A stretch of 64,000 nt of DNA from Petasospora fabianii (lineage: Eukaryota > Ascomycota > Saccharomycetes > Phaffomycetales > Wickerhamomycetaceae), in the NCBI GenBank assembly GCA_022641835.1, contig CP048719.1, forward strand, positions 929,547 through 993,546, given 5' to 3'. Positions 21,959 to 31,165 of the stretch are shown one piece after another. Position 1 is the first letter of the stretch. Each line of letters opens with the position of its first letter. Under the pieces are notes generated by a model. The model had not been told where the DNA came from and did no database searches. It was given only the letters and a program-made list of their open reading frames with translations. Made by a program: the position numbers and the translations under genes.

Positions 21959-23764
21959 TTACTCCTTTCTGTTAGACATATCATAGTCGTAGCCTCTGGC
22001 AATACCACCTCTACCTTCTTCAACAAGGGCACCTTCTTCGTCAACATCTTCCTGACCGGCAAAGTCACTACCCAATCCTGTCCACTCTCTATTTTGCAAA
22101 TACACGGCAGAAGTTGAGACGGTTCCCTTGATGGCAACAGCCTGTGAGAAGGCCTTGACAAGTTTTCCATCTTCCCTGGCGGAGGCACTTGTGGAATCAA
22201 TCTCCAAATGTTGAATGTTTCTCAATGGTCTCGAAGTACTGACAAATTTACCAGTTACTGGGTTAAATTCAGGTGCTTCATCCTCTCCTTCAAGAGTTGG
22301 ACTCTGTGGAACGTCTGATGATGCTGTAGTTTCCTGTTCATCTGACTCATTATTATCATTATCATTATCATCAGCAATAAGTCTCTCAAACTCGGTGACC
22401 CATTTACCAGTCCATGTCACTTGTGGGCTCAGAGCCATCTCCAATTCATAAGGTGTGATGATCGGTTTGTAAAATTCATTAGTCTGATCGAGAATGATAC
22501 CACCTTGACCACATCCAAGGATGCACCACACTTCAATCGATTCAAAATTTGCAAGCTTAGCCACATTGGGTTTACCGACAACAAACATGTATGATTTTTT
22601 ATCAGCTTCACGGATCTTTCTTGAAACGGTCTTAATCATCTCAGTAGTGTTTCTTAGTGAGAGTGTGTTGACGAGGATTCCCACTGTACCTGAGGTACGA
22701 GCCATTTGCATGTATCTATATCTTTTCATGAGTGATGGGAAGGGACCCTGACTAGTTGTGTTTGATGAAGGGTCGTATATCGTCAATGTTGAGAATTTTG
22801 TGGTGAGAAACAGGAGATGTGGTGGTTGTGGTTGTGTAATATGGAAAAGATCGTAATCCAAAAGGTCTGTTTCAATGTCAAACTCTTCACTAGTGATCCC
22901 CTTAAGTAATCGGTTGGAGAATCTTGTTCCCTTTGAGATGGCATCACACGTTTTGAAACCAATGATGGTGGCAGTGTTAGCCCTTTCGAGATCAATGTCT
23001 GCAAATGCAACATTTGTGTATCCATCCTCTTTGAGTTGTTTGTAAATAGGGTACATGTAATGTGTATGTGGTGCATCTGCCATGATGACGACTTTAGCTT
23101 CCTTATCAGAGTACGTCTCTTTGAACTTTTGCACTGTAGTATCGATATCAAGGTATGGTTTACCAAAGACATAAACGGCATCAAGTTTCTGGATGGCATT
23201 TAAACAGGCATCACCAAAATGGATCACTATCTCTGCACCAACGTGTTCAGCTGCAACTTCATCGATACAACAGGCACTATATGCTGTATCAGCAAGGATC
23301 CAAACCTGTTGTGGAAGTGTATCATTCTGTTGCTTTGTATCGAGTGGGTCTGAGCATTTACAGTTGGAGCAACTCTTGGTGCAATGGTCCTTCTTGTCCT
23401 TTTTGTCCTTCTTTAACTTTTCTGTGAAGTTGATCTCTGTTTCCTCATGATGTTTGTCATCATGAGCCACTTTCAAACCCTCCTGAAGTTGTTGCACAAT
23501 GATGGCCGAGTCTGCGACAAGGGCATCCGGAAACTGGAGTGTAATCTTCTTGTACTTCTTCATACCATTATCGTTATCTTGTTTCAAAAAATCAATGAGC
23601 TCATCGATAGAGTAGTACTCTCTAATCTTGTCATGGAGAAGAGATGGCTCATCCCAACCTGGTCCCAGATATGGTCGTTGGTGCGTTGTTTCACCGTGTT
23701 TCTGGAACGAGAACGTCTGCTCGTCCTGATACGTTGATAACGAAGGAGCAACAGCCTCTGACAT
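21959..23764 (-). CDS. DPH2: Diphthamide biosynthesis protein Dph2
   Basis: The protein has 601 residues from the ATG at 23764; S. cerevisiae Dph2 has 534. Family signatures are ITLQFPDALVADSA (about residues 74-87), ILADTAYSACCIDEVAAEHVGAE (about 156-178) and VWCILGCGQGGIILD. Dph1-Dph2 is a radical-SAM [4Fe-4S] complex that moves the 3-amino-3-carboxypropyl group from S-adenosylmethionine to a histidine of elongation factor 2, the first step of diphthamide synthesis; Dph2 supports electron delivery to Dph1. Odd feature: a Lys-rich loop with clustered cysteines (C128, C132, C135, C137: CTKSCSNCKC) is inserted before the first signature and accounts for much of the extra length. The C terminus is acidic and glycine-rich, as in orthologues. 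Confidence 0.95.
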   Translation of the reverse strand: MSEAVAPSLSTYQDEQTFSFQKHGETTHQRPYLGPGWDEPSLLHDKIREYYSIDELIDFLKQDNDNGMKKYKKITLQFPDALVADSAIIVQQLQEGLKVAHDDKHHEETEINFTEKLKKDKKDKKDHCTKSCSNCKCSDPLDTKQQNDTLPQQVWILADTAYSACCIDEVAAEHVGAEIVIHFGDACLNAIQKLDAVYVFGKPYLDIDTTVQKFKETYSDKEAKVVIMADAPHTHYMYPIYKQLKEDGYTNVAFADIDLERANTATIIGFKTCDAISKGTRFSNRLLKGITSEEFDIETDLLDYDLFHITQPQPPHLLFLTTKFSTLTIYDPSSNTTSQGPFPSLMKRYRYMQMARTSGTVGILVNTLSLRNTTEMIKTVSRKIREADKKSYMFVVGKPNVAKLANFESIEVWCILGCGQGGIILDQTNEFYKPIITPYELEMALSPQVTWTGKWVTEFERLIADDNDNDNNESDEQETTASSDVPQSPTLEGEDEAPEFNPVTGKFVSTSRPLRNIQHLEIDSTSASAREDGKLVKAFSQAVAIKGTVSTSAVYLQNREWTGLGSDFAGQEDVDEEGALVEEGRGGIARGYDYDMSNRKE

Positions 23765-24000
23765 ACTAAATACCCCACTGAATAGTTAGAAAAGGGAAGA
23801 GATTTACTCCCCATTGAACAAACAAAGAAGTTTTTTTTTAAAGAGACTAAGAACGGTACGGCCACGCATCACGCATATCGCGAGGTCTCCTCCAAACACT
23901 CGCAACTTCAATTTTGACACAATTTTAGGCAAATTAGAACAATAAAAACATCAATTATATTGGGTTATTGAGTAATCAATCGATAAGACAATTGAGAAAG

Positions 24001-24380
24001 ATGCCTGCAGTATGTTTATTGTGTTAGGAGACACCAGTTGGAAGGAGCTGTACATCTACAAGCAAGAGTTTAGCTAACACTAAATCTAATAGCCATTTAC
24101 TAAAGAGGATGTGGAGGCACTAGTTAAGGCCTATATCCATGATAACGACACATCAGATGTGAATCACTTGATTCAACATGTGCTCACTGAGCTTAAGGGA
24201 TCCACTACCGACTATAAGATCCTTGTCTCTGCTACGCTGCTATCGCAACACATGGGTTCATTAGATGGGAAACACTCTGTTGGATTTCTTTGGAACGAAG
24301 AGACAGATGGTCACTACGCTATAAAGTTTGAAACTGGTGAGAGTTGGCTACTAGTGAGTGTATCTTACGTGAAGATGTGA
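24001..24380 (+). CDS. Tctex1-type dynein light chain / Tda2-like (one intron)
   Basis: Exon 1 is 24001-24009 (ATG CCT GCA), the intron is 24010-24092 (83 bp; GTATGT, GCTAACAC branch site, AATAG acceptor), and exon 2 is 24093-24380. The product is 98 residues, starting MPAPFTKEDVEALVKAY. The fold signature is visible as an N-terminal helix pair (VNHLIQHVLTEL), then YKILVSATLLSQ, SVGFLWNEETDGHYAIKF and a terminal strand WLLVSVSYVKM. This pattern is that of Tctex1/DYNLT light chains; in S. cerevisiae the Tctex1-like Tda2 works with Aim21 at cortical actin patches. Whether this one serves dynein or actin patches cannot be told from sequence. It lies 157 bp upstream of PRP16, on the same strand. 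Confidence 0.78.
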
Positions 24381-24536
24381 TAATAGTTTAATCATTCATA
24401 TAAATACTTATGATCAATTATGTCCCAAGCTTATGTAAGCGAAAAGTGAAAAATGTAAACAACTATACTAAACACTTCAATAACTACTAAATACTCTTAA
24501 GAAGACTATTGAAGACCATTAAGACGTCTCCTAGAG

Positions 24537-27038
24537 ATGTTTAAGAAACGTAAACCTCAAAGACAAAGAGATGTTGACCAGTGGGAGCTCAATAGACTTC
24601 AAACGGCCGGTACATTACAACGTGGGGCCGAGGATCCAGACTTTGAGTCTCATGAACCAGTTACCCAACTCACAACTCATCATCTGACTCCTCCATTTCT
24701 TGATGGATCGAGCATCTTCACAAGACAAACTGCACCTGTGAGTGCCGTGAGGGACCCTGAGGGTGACTTGGCCACGTTTGCTAAACAGGGAAGTGAAGTG
24801 GTGGCAAAGAGACGAGTTGAAAAGGAGAGAAGAAGTAAAGCTGGTGATGTTACAGGAATAGCTGGAAGTGCTATAGGTAATGTTCTTGGTGTTAAACAAA
24901 CTTTGGAAGAAGACGAATCAAATGGTAAATTCCGTGATACATCACAGGGTGAAGAACCCGTTTATGACAAGAATAAGAAGACACCAAAGGAACAGAGGAA
25001 AGATCTACCAGCATACGCAGTAAGAGATGAAGTGTTAAAATTGATACGAGATCATCAAGTCGTTGTCATAATTGGTGAAACCGGTTCCGGTAAGACGACA
25101 CAACTCACCCAATTCCTTTATGAAGACGGATATGCCCAAAGAGGACTCATTGGATGTACACAACCACGTCGTGTTGCTGCAACTTCTGTTGCTAAGCGTG
25201 TCTCTGAGGAAATGGAGGTCAAATTGGGTCAAGAAGTTGGTTACACAATTAGATTCGAAGATGAGACTAGTGATAAAACAGTCATCAAGTACATGACAGA
25301 AGGTATTCTTCTTAGAGAGACGCTTATGGATGCTAACTTAGACAAATACTCTTGTATCATTATGGATGAGGCCCATGAACGTACCGTGAACACAGATGTT
25401 CTCTTGGGATTATTCCGTAACTTACTATCCAGAAGAAATGATATCAAACTCATCATCACTTCAGCTACTATGAATGCCGATCGATTTGCAAATTTCTTTG
25501 GAGATGCCCCACAATATACCATTCCTGGTCGTACTTTCCCAGTTGATATCCATTTCTCTCGATATCCCGTACGTGATTATGTCGAAGAAGCCGTTAAGCA
25601 AACCATGATTGTGCATCTTCAATCGAAACCAGGTGATATTCTCATATTCATGACAGGTCAAGAGGACATTGACGTGACATGTGATCTACTCAACGCTAAG
25701 CTTAAACAACTTGATGATCCTCCACCATTAGACATCCTACCGATGTATTCCACACTCCCACCAGAACAACAGATGAAGATCTTTCAAACTGCCAAACCAG
25801 GGCATCGTAAAGTTGTCGTTGCTACAAACATTGCAGAGACTTCGCTTACTGTTGATGGTATCAAATTTGTCATTGATACCGGATTTGCAAAGATGAAAGT
25901 TTACAATTCCAAACTTGGTATGGAGAGTTTGCTAATAACACCCATTGCAAGAGCAAATGCCGATCAGAGAAGTGGTAGAGCAGGTCGTACGGCTGCTGGT
26001 TCCTGTTATAGGTTATACACTGAGAGGGCATCGAGAGAAGAAATGTATCCACAACAAATCCCAGAGATCCAAAGAACTAATTTATCAAATACACTCTTGT
26101 TACTTAAGAGTCTTGGTGTTAATGACTTGTTGAAATTCCCATTCTTGGATCCACCACCTAAGGATACCGTCACGTCTTCATTATATGAACTTTGGTGTAT
26201 TGGAGCTCTTGATAACTTTGGCAACTTAACTGAATTGGGCAAGAAAATGACAAAATTCCCATTACAACCTGCTCTTTCCAAACTTTTACTCACTGCTGCT
26301 GAAAAAGGTTGTTCTGAAGAGATGGTTATCATCGTGTCTATGCTCTCTGTGCCCAATGTGTTTATCCGTCCTAAAGAGCGTCAAGAAGAAGCCGACATGG
26401 CCCGTTCAAGATTCTCTGTTCCTGAATCTGACCATTTAACACTACTAAACGTGTACACACAATGGAGATCTAAACCTACTGGTGCTGATTTCTGGTGTAA
26501 GAAAAACTTTCTTAATAGTAGGTCACTCAGACGTGCCAAAGACATCAAAGAACAACTTGAGGAGATTATGAAGTCTAATAAGCTCTCAGTTTGCTCTTCA
26601 GGTCACGAGTGGGACATTGTTAGGAAATGTATCGCTTCTGGATACTTCTTCCAGGCTGCAAAGATTCATGGTATGACTGATTTCATCAACTTGCGTACAG
26701 GTATGAAATTACAATTGCATCCAACTTCTTCATTATTTGGTATGGCAGATCCACCACACTACGTTGTGTATCATGAATTGATGCTCACTTCGAAAGAGTT
26801 TATATCAGTGGTTACTGCTGTGGAACCACAATGGCTTGTTGAGTATGGTGGTGTTTTCTATTCTGTGAGGGACAAAGGTGGTGGTAGTAATAAGAAGAGG
26901 GCTATTGAAGAACAACTTGAAAGAGATGTCAAGAAGTATCAAGAGGATTTGCAGTTGAGTAAAGAGAGGAAGAAGAGTGTTAAGAAGCCTGTTGTTCAAG
27001 TTGGTATCAACAAGGCTAGACGGAGAAGAGGGTTTTAG
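24537..27038 (+). CDS. PRP16: DEAH-box splicing helicase Prp16
   Basis: The 833-residue protein starts at the ATG at 24537 (an in-frame TGA lies 27 nt upstream). The N-terminal block DVDQWELNRLQTAG, PPFLDGSSIFT and GSAIGNVLGVK is characteristic of Prp16/DHX38. Helicase motifs are intact: GETGSGKT (about 180-187), TQPRR, DEAH (about 273-276), SAT, and QRSGRAGR (about 475-482), then winged-helix, ratchet and OB domains with HPTSSLFGM and VYHELMLTSKEF. Prp16 uses ATP to remodel the spliceosome after the first step, allowing exon ligation, and proofreads branch-site choice. The protein is shorter than S. cerevisiae Prp16 (1071 residues) because the poorly conserved N-terminal extension is reduced. 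The C-terminal coiled, basic tail ends RRRRGF. Confidence 0.96.
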   Translation: MFKKRKPQRQRDVDQWELNRLQTAGTLQRGAEDPDFESHEPVTQLTTHHLTPPFLDGSSIFTRQTAPVSAVRDPEGDLATFAKQGSEVVAKRRVEKERRSKAGDVTGIAGSAIGNVLGVKQTLEEDESNGKFRDTSQGEEPVYDKNKKTPKEQRKDLPAYAVRDEVLKLIRDHQVVVIIGETGSGKTTQLTQFLYEDGYAQRGLIGCTQPRRVAATSVAKRVSEEMEVKLGQEVGYTIRFEDETSDKTVIKYMTEGILLRETLMDANLDKYSCIIMDEAHERTVNTDVLLGLFRNLLSRRNDIKLIITSATMNADRFANFFGDAPQYTIPGRTFPVDIHFSRYPVRDYVEEAVKQTMIVHLQSKPGDILIFMTGQEDIDVTCDLLNAKLKQLDDPPPLDILPMYSTLPPEQQMKIFQTAKPGHRKVVVATNIAETSLTVDGIKFVIDTGFAKMKVYNSKLGMESLLITPIARANADQRSGRAGRTAAGSCYRLYTERASREEMYPQQIPEIQRTNLSNTLLLLKSLGVNDLLKFPFLDPPPKDTVTSSLYELWCIGALDNFGNLTELGKKMTKFPLQPALSKLLLTAAEKGCSEEMVIIVSMLSVPNVFIRPKERQEEADMARSRFSVPESDHLTLLNVYTQWRSKPTGADFWCKKNFLNSRSLRRAKDIKEQLEEIMKSNKLSVCSSGHEWDIVRKCIASGYFFQAAKIHGMTDFINLRTGMKLQLHPTSSLFGMADPPHYVVYHELMLTSKEFISVVTAVEPQWLVEYGGVFYSVRDKGGGSNKKRAIEEQLERDVKKYQEDLQLSKERKKSVKKPVVQVGINKARRRRGF

Positions 27039-27117
27039 TGATAGACTATAAGCTAATGAATGTTATGATATACTACAGATGTGAAAAAATGCATCTATAA
27101 TGATAATGAATATGTGT

Positions 27118-28356
27118 TTACAAACCACCTCCATAAATACCTTCACTAGCAAAGATCTTCTTAATATGAGGGACGGAATAACCCTTGTGTAAAGCTAATT
27201 GCAACAACAAACGACATTTTTGTGGGTTTAAGTAACCACCAGCGATAGCACCTTCTAATTGTTTACCACCATCAACTTTTGGTAAATTTGCTGAAGTGAT
27301 ACAACCATCTTGAGATCTCTTTGAATAGACAACTGGGATTTGGAATTTACTCCAAATATATTTGAGAACTTCATTTGTCTCTTCACTGAGTGATCCTGCA
27401 CCAGAAGTGGCAAGGACTATAGCCTTTGCATTAACTTGTTCAATGGCCAATTCGATCAATTTTGGATTGAATCCTTGATGGTTATAGAGAATGATGACTT
27501 CTGGTAATTCATAACGTCTCTTAACACCAACTGGATCACTTGAGAATTGTAATTTGCCAGTGAGCTTTGTAGAGTCAATATCAATGTGTACATTACATGG
27601 ACGAGATTTTGGATAGAAGTAGTTAACGTTTCCATAAACGAATTGACCAAGGTAACCTTGTCCGACAGATTTGAATGTATCGAGTGTATTAGCATTAGAT
27701 TTTGTGATGTAGAAACCTGAACCGATGGAATCATTGAGTACAACTAAGACACCACGTCCAATAGATTCATCAGATGCAGCGACTGCAACAGCTTGGTAAA
27801 GGTTGAAAGTACCATCTGCACTGATAGAAGAGGAAGGACGCATACTTCCTGTCATGACGATAACAATATCTGGATAATTGATTGTAAGATCAAGGAAGAA
27901 AGCTGTCTCTTCGAGGGAATCAGTTCCGTGTGTGATGACAAATCTCTTGATACCGTCACATTCATATGCTCTCTTAATCTCACGATGAACAAGGAGCAAG
28001 TGGGTGGAGTTGAGTTCCTTAGAGTCGAGATTAACAATCTGTTGGAACTTCAAGTGTGCAATCTCAGAGAGTCCTGGCACTGAAAGGATAAGGTCTTCAA
28101 TGGTGAGGTCAACATCGTAACCACATGTCTGAAGATTAGACTCTGTCTTAGCAGCGATGGTACCACCAGTACCGAGGACTTTGACAACTGGGAGACTGTT
28201 ATTGTGTGAGTCAACATCAATCTCATGTGTCTGTGTGTGAGTAGTGATGGAGACGTTATGTGTCATGTGGTCAGAAGTGGAAACCACTGGTAGCAAAGTT
28301 GTAGTCATGAGATCTTCCACCGTATCGGTGTCCTTAACAGAGTCGATCTTGTCCAT
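27118..28356 (-). CDS. ASP1: L-asparaginase, no signal peptide
   Basis: The first ATG in frame is at 28356 (MDKIDSVKDTDTVEDL), giving 412 residues; upstream codons are open only from TTG. Both catalytic signatures of bacterial-type-II-fold asparaginases are present: GTGGTIA (first catalytic Thr, about residues 63-69) and THGTDSLEETAFF (second Thr and Asp). ILYNHQGFNP and SGAGS follow as expected. The enzyme hydrolyses asparagine to aspartate and ammonia. The first 55 residues are polar, Thr- and His-rich and lack a hydrophobic segment, so a cytosolic location is likely. It diverges from a GATA factor; a GATAAG site (minus strand, 28536-28541) lies 180 bp upstream, and a 14-codon upstream ORF precedes the start. 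A secreted paralogue lies at 37313-38416. Confidence 0.93.
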   Translation of the reverse strand: MDKIDSVKDTDTVEDLMTTTLLPVVSTSDHMTHNVSITTHTQTHEIDVDSHNNSLPVVKVLGTGGTIAAKTESNLQTCGYDVDLTIEDLILSVPGLSEIAHLKFQQIVNLDSKELNSTHLLLVHREIKRAYECDGIKRFVITHGTDSLEETAFFLDLTINYPDIVIVMTGSMRPSSSISADGTFNLYQAVAVAASDESIGRGVLVVLNDSIGSGFYITKSNANTLDTFKSVGQGYLGQFVYGNVNYFYPKSRPCNVHIDIDSTKLTGKLQFSSDPVGVKRRYELPEVIILYNHQGFNPKLIELAIEQVNAKAIVLATSGAGSLSEETNEVLKYIWSKFQIPVVYSKRSQDGCITSANLPKVDGGKQLEGAIAGGYLNPQKCRLLLQLALHKGYSVPHIKKIFASEGIYGGGL

Positions 28357-28404
28357 AGCTGAGAGATCTGTATGTGTTTTTTCTGGTAAAACCAAAGGGA
28401 AGAG

Positions 28405-28449
28405 TCAATACTCTTCACACAAGCCACAGGAGAATGAAGTGCCGTTCAT
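28405..28449 (-). other. Possible upstream ORF (14 codons) ahead of the asparaginase
   Basis: ATG at 28449 to TGA at 28405 encodes MNGTSFSCGLCEEY and ends 48 nt before the asparaginase ATG. It would be in the 5' leader if transcription starts upstream of 28449, which the sequence alone cannot show. Confidence 0.35.
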
Positions 28450-29041
28450 TTGATGCCATCTCATAGGATTTTTCTTTGTTGAATTTCGCCATTTTGGCGC
28501 AATGTCCTGGAGGTTAGAGGGGACTCTAATCCCCACTTATCCCCGCACTGGAAAGCAAATAGAATAACTTTTGTAGATCTTAAGTATACTAATTTTATAG
28601 TAATTGATTATAAGGAAACATATGTTTATGATTTCCATTGTCATTTATATCTCCGCTTCTTCTAACGAGTCATTGATGTTTCCATTTCCGGTAATTTCCT
28701 CTAATTTCGCCAAAATGGCGAAAATGGCGAAAAACTCCGCTACCTGAAACTGAAATGCGCAATTGTCCTTTTTTGGGGGGAGGGGGGCCAACATATCACG
28801 TGATCTGGTAGGGACCATATCCCTCTAATTTTCGTTCTTTTTCGCGAATTATATCACGTGACCTTCCCCTCCGGTCCCGCCTTCTTCTTTTTCGTTCTGG
28901 TAAGGGGCCACATTAAGAGTACTCAAAGGAGATTTTAGAGGGGGAATTTATTCCAACAAACCCACAATCTGAGGTGGAGAGAACAACTTAGCTTCCTCAT
29001 AACAACACAGAAAACAGAAGAGACAACAGACAAGACACAGA
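28450..29041. promoter_or_regulatory. Divergent asparaginase/GATA-factor promoter with E2F/MBF-like inverted repeats
   Basis: CGCCATTTTGGCG (28487-28499) and TTTCGCC-AAAAT-GGCGAAA (28705-28723) are inverted repeats of a TTTCGCC half-site; a further ATGGCGAAAA follows at 28724-28733. GATAAG (minus strand) is at 28536. Two TCACGTGA boxes lie at about 28796 and 28854. A G-rich run (GGGGGGAGGGGGG) is at about 28775. Confidence 0.5.
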
Positions 29042-30178
29042 ATGGACTTTGGCAACGACATTTCGGAATTGCTTGAGTCATTCACAAAGGTAAAACCCGG
29101 ACCGGAGCCAAAGGCTTTGGCTGAGTTATCAGAGGATCATATCACAAACCATCAATTACATCAAATGTATTCAGCTGTATCGCTTAAGAGACTACCACAA
29201 TCTGAACGTATTAAGAACTTAACATGGCGTTTGGGATCTATGGGAAGCTCAAAGGCTTCTACAAAGAAGTCTAATGAACGTATAACCAAGGCAGGTTCTA
29301 AGAAACGTTCATCCTTGTCTGAAGTGACTCAGCGCAACAACATGAACAACAACAACATGGACAACAACAACAACAACAAGGATCCTTCAACGGATCCTAT
29401 CAATGATGAGTTTGATTATGTGGCTCATATTAAGAAGATTTCTCAAGAGGAGTACCACCATCAACCATTAGTCACTAAACCAATCTCCAACAATCATTCG
29501 CTCCTAACAACTTCATTCCCTAACCCTCAAGTCAACCTTTTAGAGACAAACACAGACAAATTCTCTAAACCAATATCTTGTTCTAACTGTTCTACAACAT
29601 CTACTCCATTATGGAGACGTTCTTCTAATGGAGACATCCTATGTAACGCTTGTGGTCTCTTTTATAAGCTTCATGGAGTCATTCGTCCAATCTCTAAGAA
29701 GGCTACTTCAACTCAACATCACATCTCACCAACAACACCTTCTACAGCTACAACTTCTACAACAACTAACCCAATAACATCTAATGTTGGTGGTACCATG
29801 TCTCAAACATCAACACAAACAACACAAACTATGTTCCCACAACATTTCAACTCAACTCCATTCCATCTATCACCACAAGACCTTGCTCAATCACATACAG
29901 AACCACAACTTATCAAGACTACAAACTCCATCTCGTCCATCTCAGAACCTGATCAACTAGCTATGGATGAGTTCCTCGATTTTAGAATGGAAGTCGATAC
30001 TAAGAATGGTAATCCATTAGATATGGAACACGGTTTAGGACCTCTTGATGGTATAAACGATATCAACATCACCCATCATCATCATCATCCAAATGGTCAC
30101 ACCATGATGCACTCCTCCATCTCAGAGGATGTTGATATGTTTAAAGATGAATATGATTGGTTAAAGATGGGTATGTGA
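29042..30178 (+). CDS. GATA-type zinc-finger transcription factor (Gat1/Gln3-like)
   Basis: The protein has 378 residues from the ATG at 29042. A single C-x2-C-x17-C-x2-C GATA finger ([14 protein letters not shown]...[12 protein letters not shown]) lies near residues 179-216, followed by RPISKK. Near residues 58-66 the segment [11 protein letters not shown] resembles the N-terminal helix of fungal nitrogen regulators (AreA, Gln3 and Gat1 carry a similar ENLTWR motif). Asn, Thr and His tracts fill the linkers ([18 protein letters not shown]), and the C terminus is acidic ([13 protein letters not shown]), like an activation domain. Such factors bind GATAAG sites and switch on use of poor nitrogen sources. 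It sits next to one asparaginase and 7 kb from another, a plausible target pair. Activator versus repressor cannot be settled from sequence. Confidence 0.85.
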   Translation: MDFGNDISELLESFTKVKPGPEPKALAELSEDHITNHQLHQMYSAVSLKRLPQSERIKNLTWRLGSMGSSKASTKKSNERITKAGSKKRSSLSEVTQRNNMNNNNMDNNNNNKDPSTDPINDEFDYVAHIKKISQEEYHHQPLVTKPISNNHSLLTTSFPNPQVNLLETNTDKFSKPISCSNCSTTSTPLWRRSSNGDILCNACGLFYKLHGVIRPISKKATSTQHHISPTTPSTATTSTTTNPITSNVGGTMSQTSTQTTQTMFPQHFNSTPFHLSPQDLAQSHTEPQLIKTTNSISSISEPDQLAMDEFLDFRMEVDTKNGNPLDMEHGLGPLDGINDINITHHHHHPNGHTMMHSSISEDVDMFKDEYDWLKMGM

Positions 30179-31165
30179 GTCTTAATCAGGGGGGTTGTTG
30201 TTTTCTATTTTAGTTTTAAGGGTCTTGTCGGTTACTGTGTTTCTTGGTTCTTTGTTTCTTTATTTTTTGGCTTTAAAGCTATATATGATCATGTTTATTA
30301 ACGCTGGAGTTAATATCTTGGTCTAATCATATCTATCTGTGTCTTTTTATGTTCTTTTACTTATTCATTTGTTGTCTAATCGTTTCACTTCTCTTGTTTC
30401 CCTTTATCTTACTCCATTACTGCAACTCGGCGATTGGTGCTTCCAGACCATGGATCAGCCGCTACACATTGGCTGCCTAGATGAACATATGCTCATAGAG
30501 CTATGCTCATAGAGTTATGCTACACTAATCCTTTAGAGGACAGAATGGAGGCTGTCTTCCCATTACATGCTCTTTTATCAACATTCACATGCACATACTT
30601 TTCAAATAAATCTTTTACTTGTCTTTACAGTTGTAGATCACTTAACAACCCCTGTATCTATATTGTGTCACTTTCTTGAAAGAGAGATTGTGCTTGGTTG
30701 CCTGATCTTGGTATAATCTGCGGGATTGGAAAGATAAGATAAGGGATCTCGGTGTTCGGGAAGCAACAAGACAGACACAACACCGATTCCATGATTTATC
30801 CTTCCAATTTGTTCCACAGTGTGTCTATAATATAATCTTTAAATTGCATATGAAATAATAACTCTAAGAGGTATTTGAATGGTGATTTTGACTTGGTTTT
30901 ACAGGTTTGCAGGTTTGCCGGTACCGGCCGGTACCGGCCCGGTATATTCATATAACCGAGACCTCATAACCCAGACCTCATGAACTCTTTCTCACCACAC
31001 ATCGATTAACTACAAATCAATCTCTATCATTAATATGGCGTGTGCAATTTTCCTAATGTACAACCCAAAAACAATTACAAAACCCGAATATAACAAAGAC
31101 GAAGTGAAAGCCCATCAAGAACCATGGCAAAAATAGAGTAGTAAACATAATGTTCCCATAATGAA
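30179..31165. other. Convergent intergenic region with hairpins and a 22-bp GC palindrome
   Basis: No ORF of note. Features seen: a 14-bp tandem repeat TATGCTCATAGAG[C/T] at about 30488-30516; a stem of TCGGTGTT (about 30750) with AACACCGA (about 30780); overlapping GATAAG sites at 30733-30743; and a perfect 22-bp palindrome at 30917-30938 (arms GCCGGTACCGG and CCGGTACCGGC). A short non-coding RNA in 30430-30800 is possible but unsupported beyond these stems. Confidence 0.4.
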
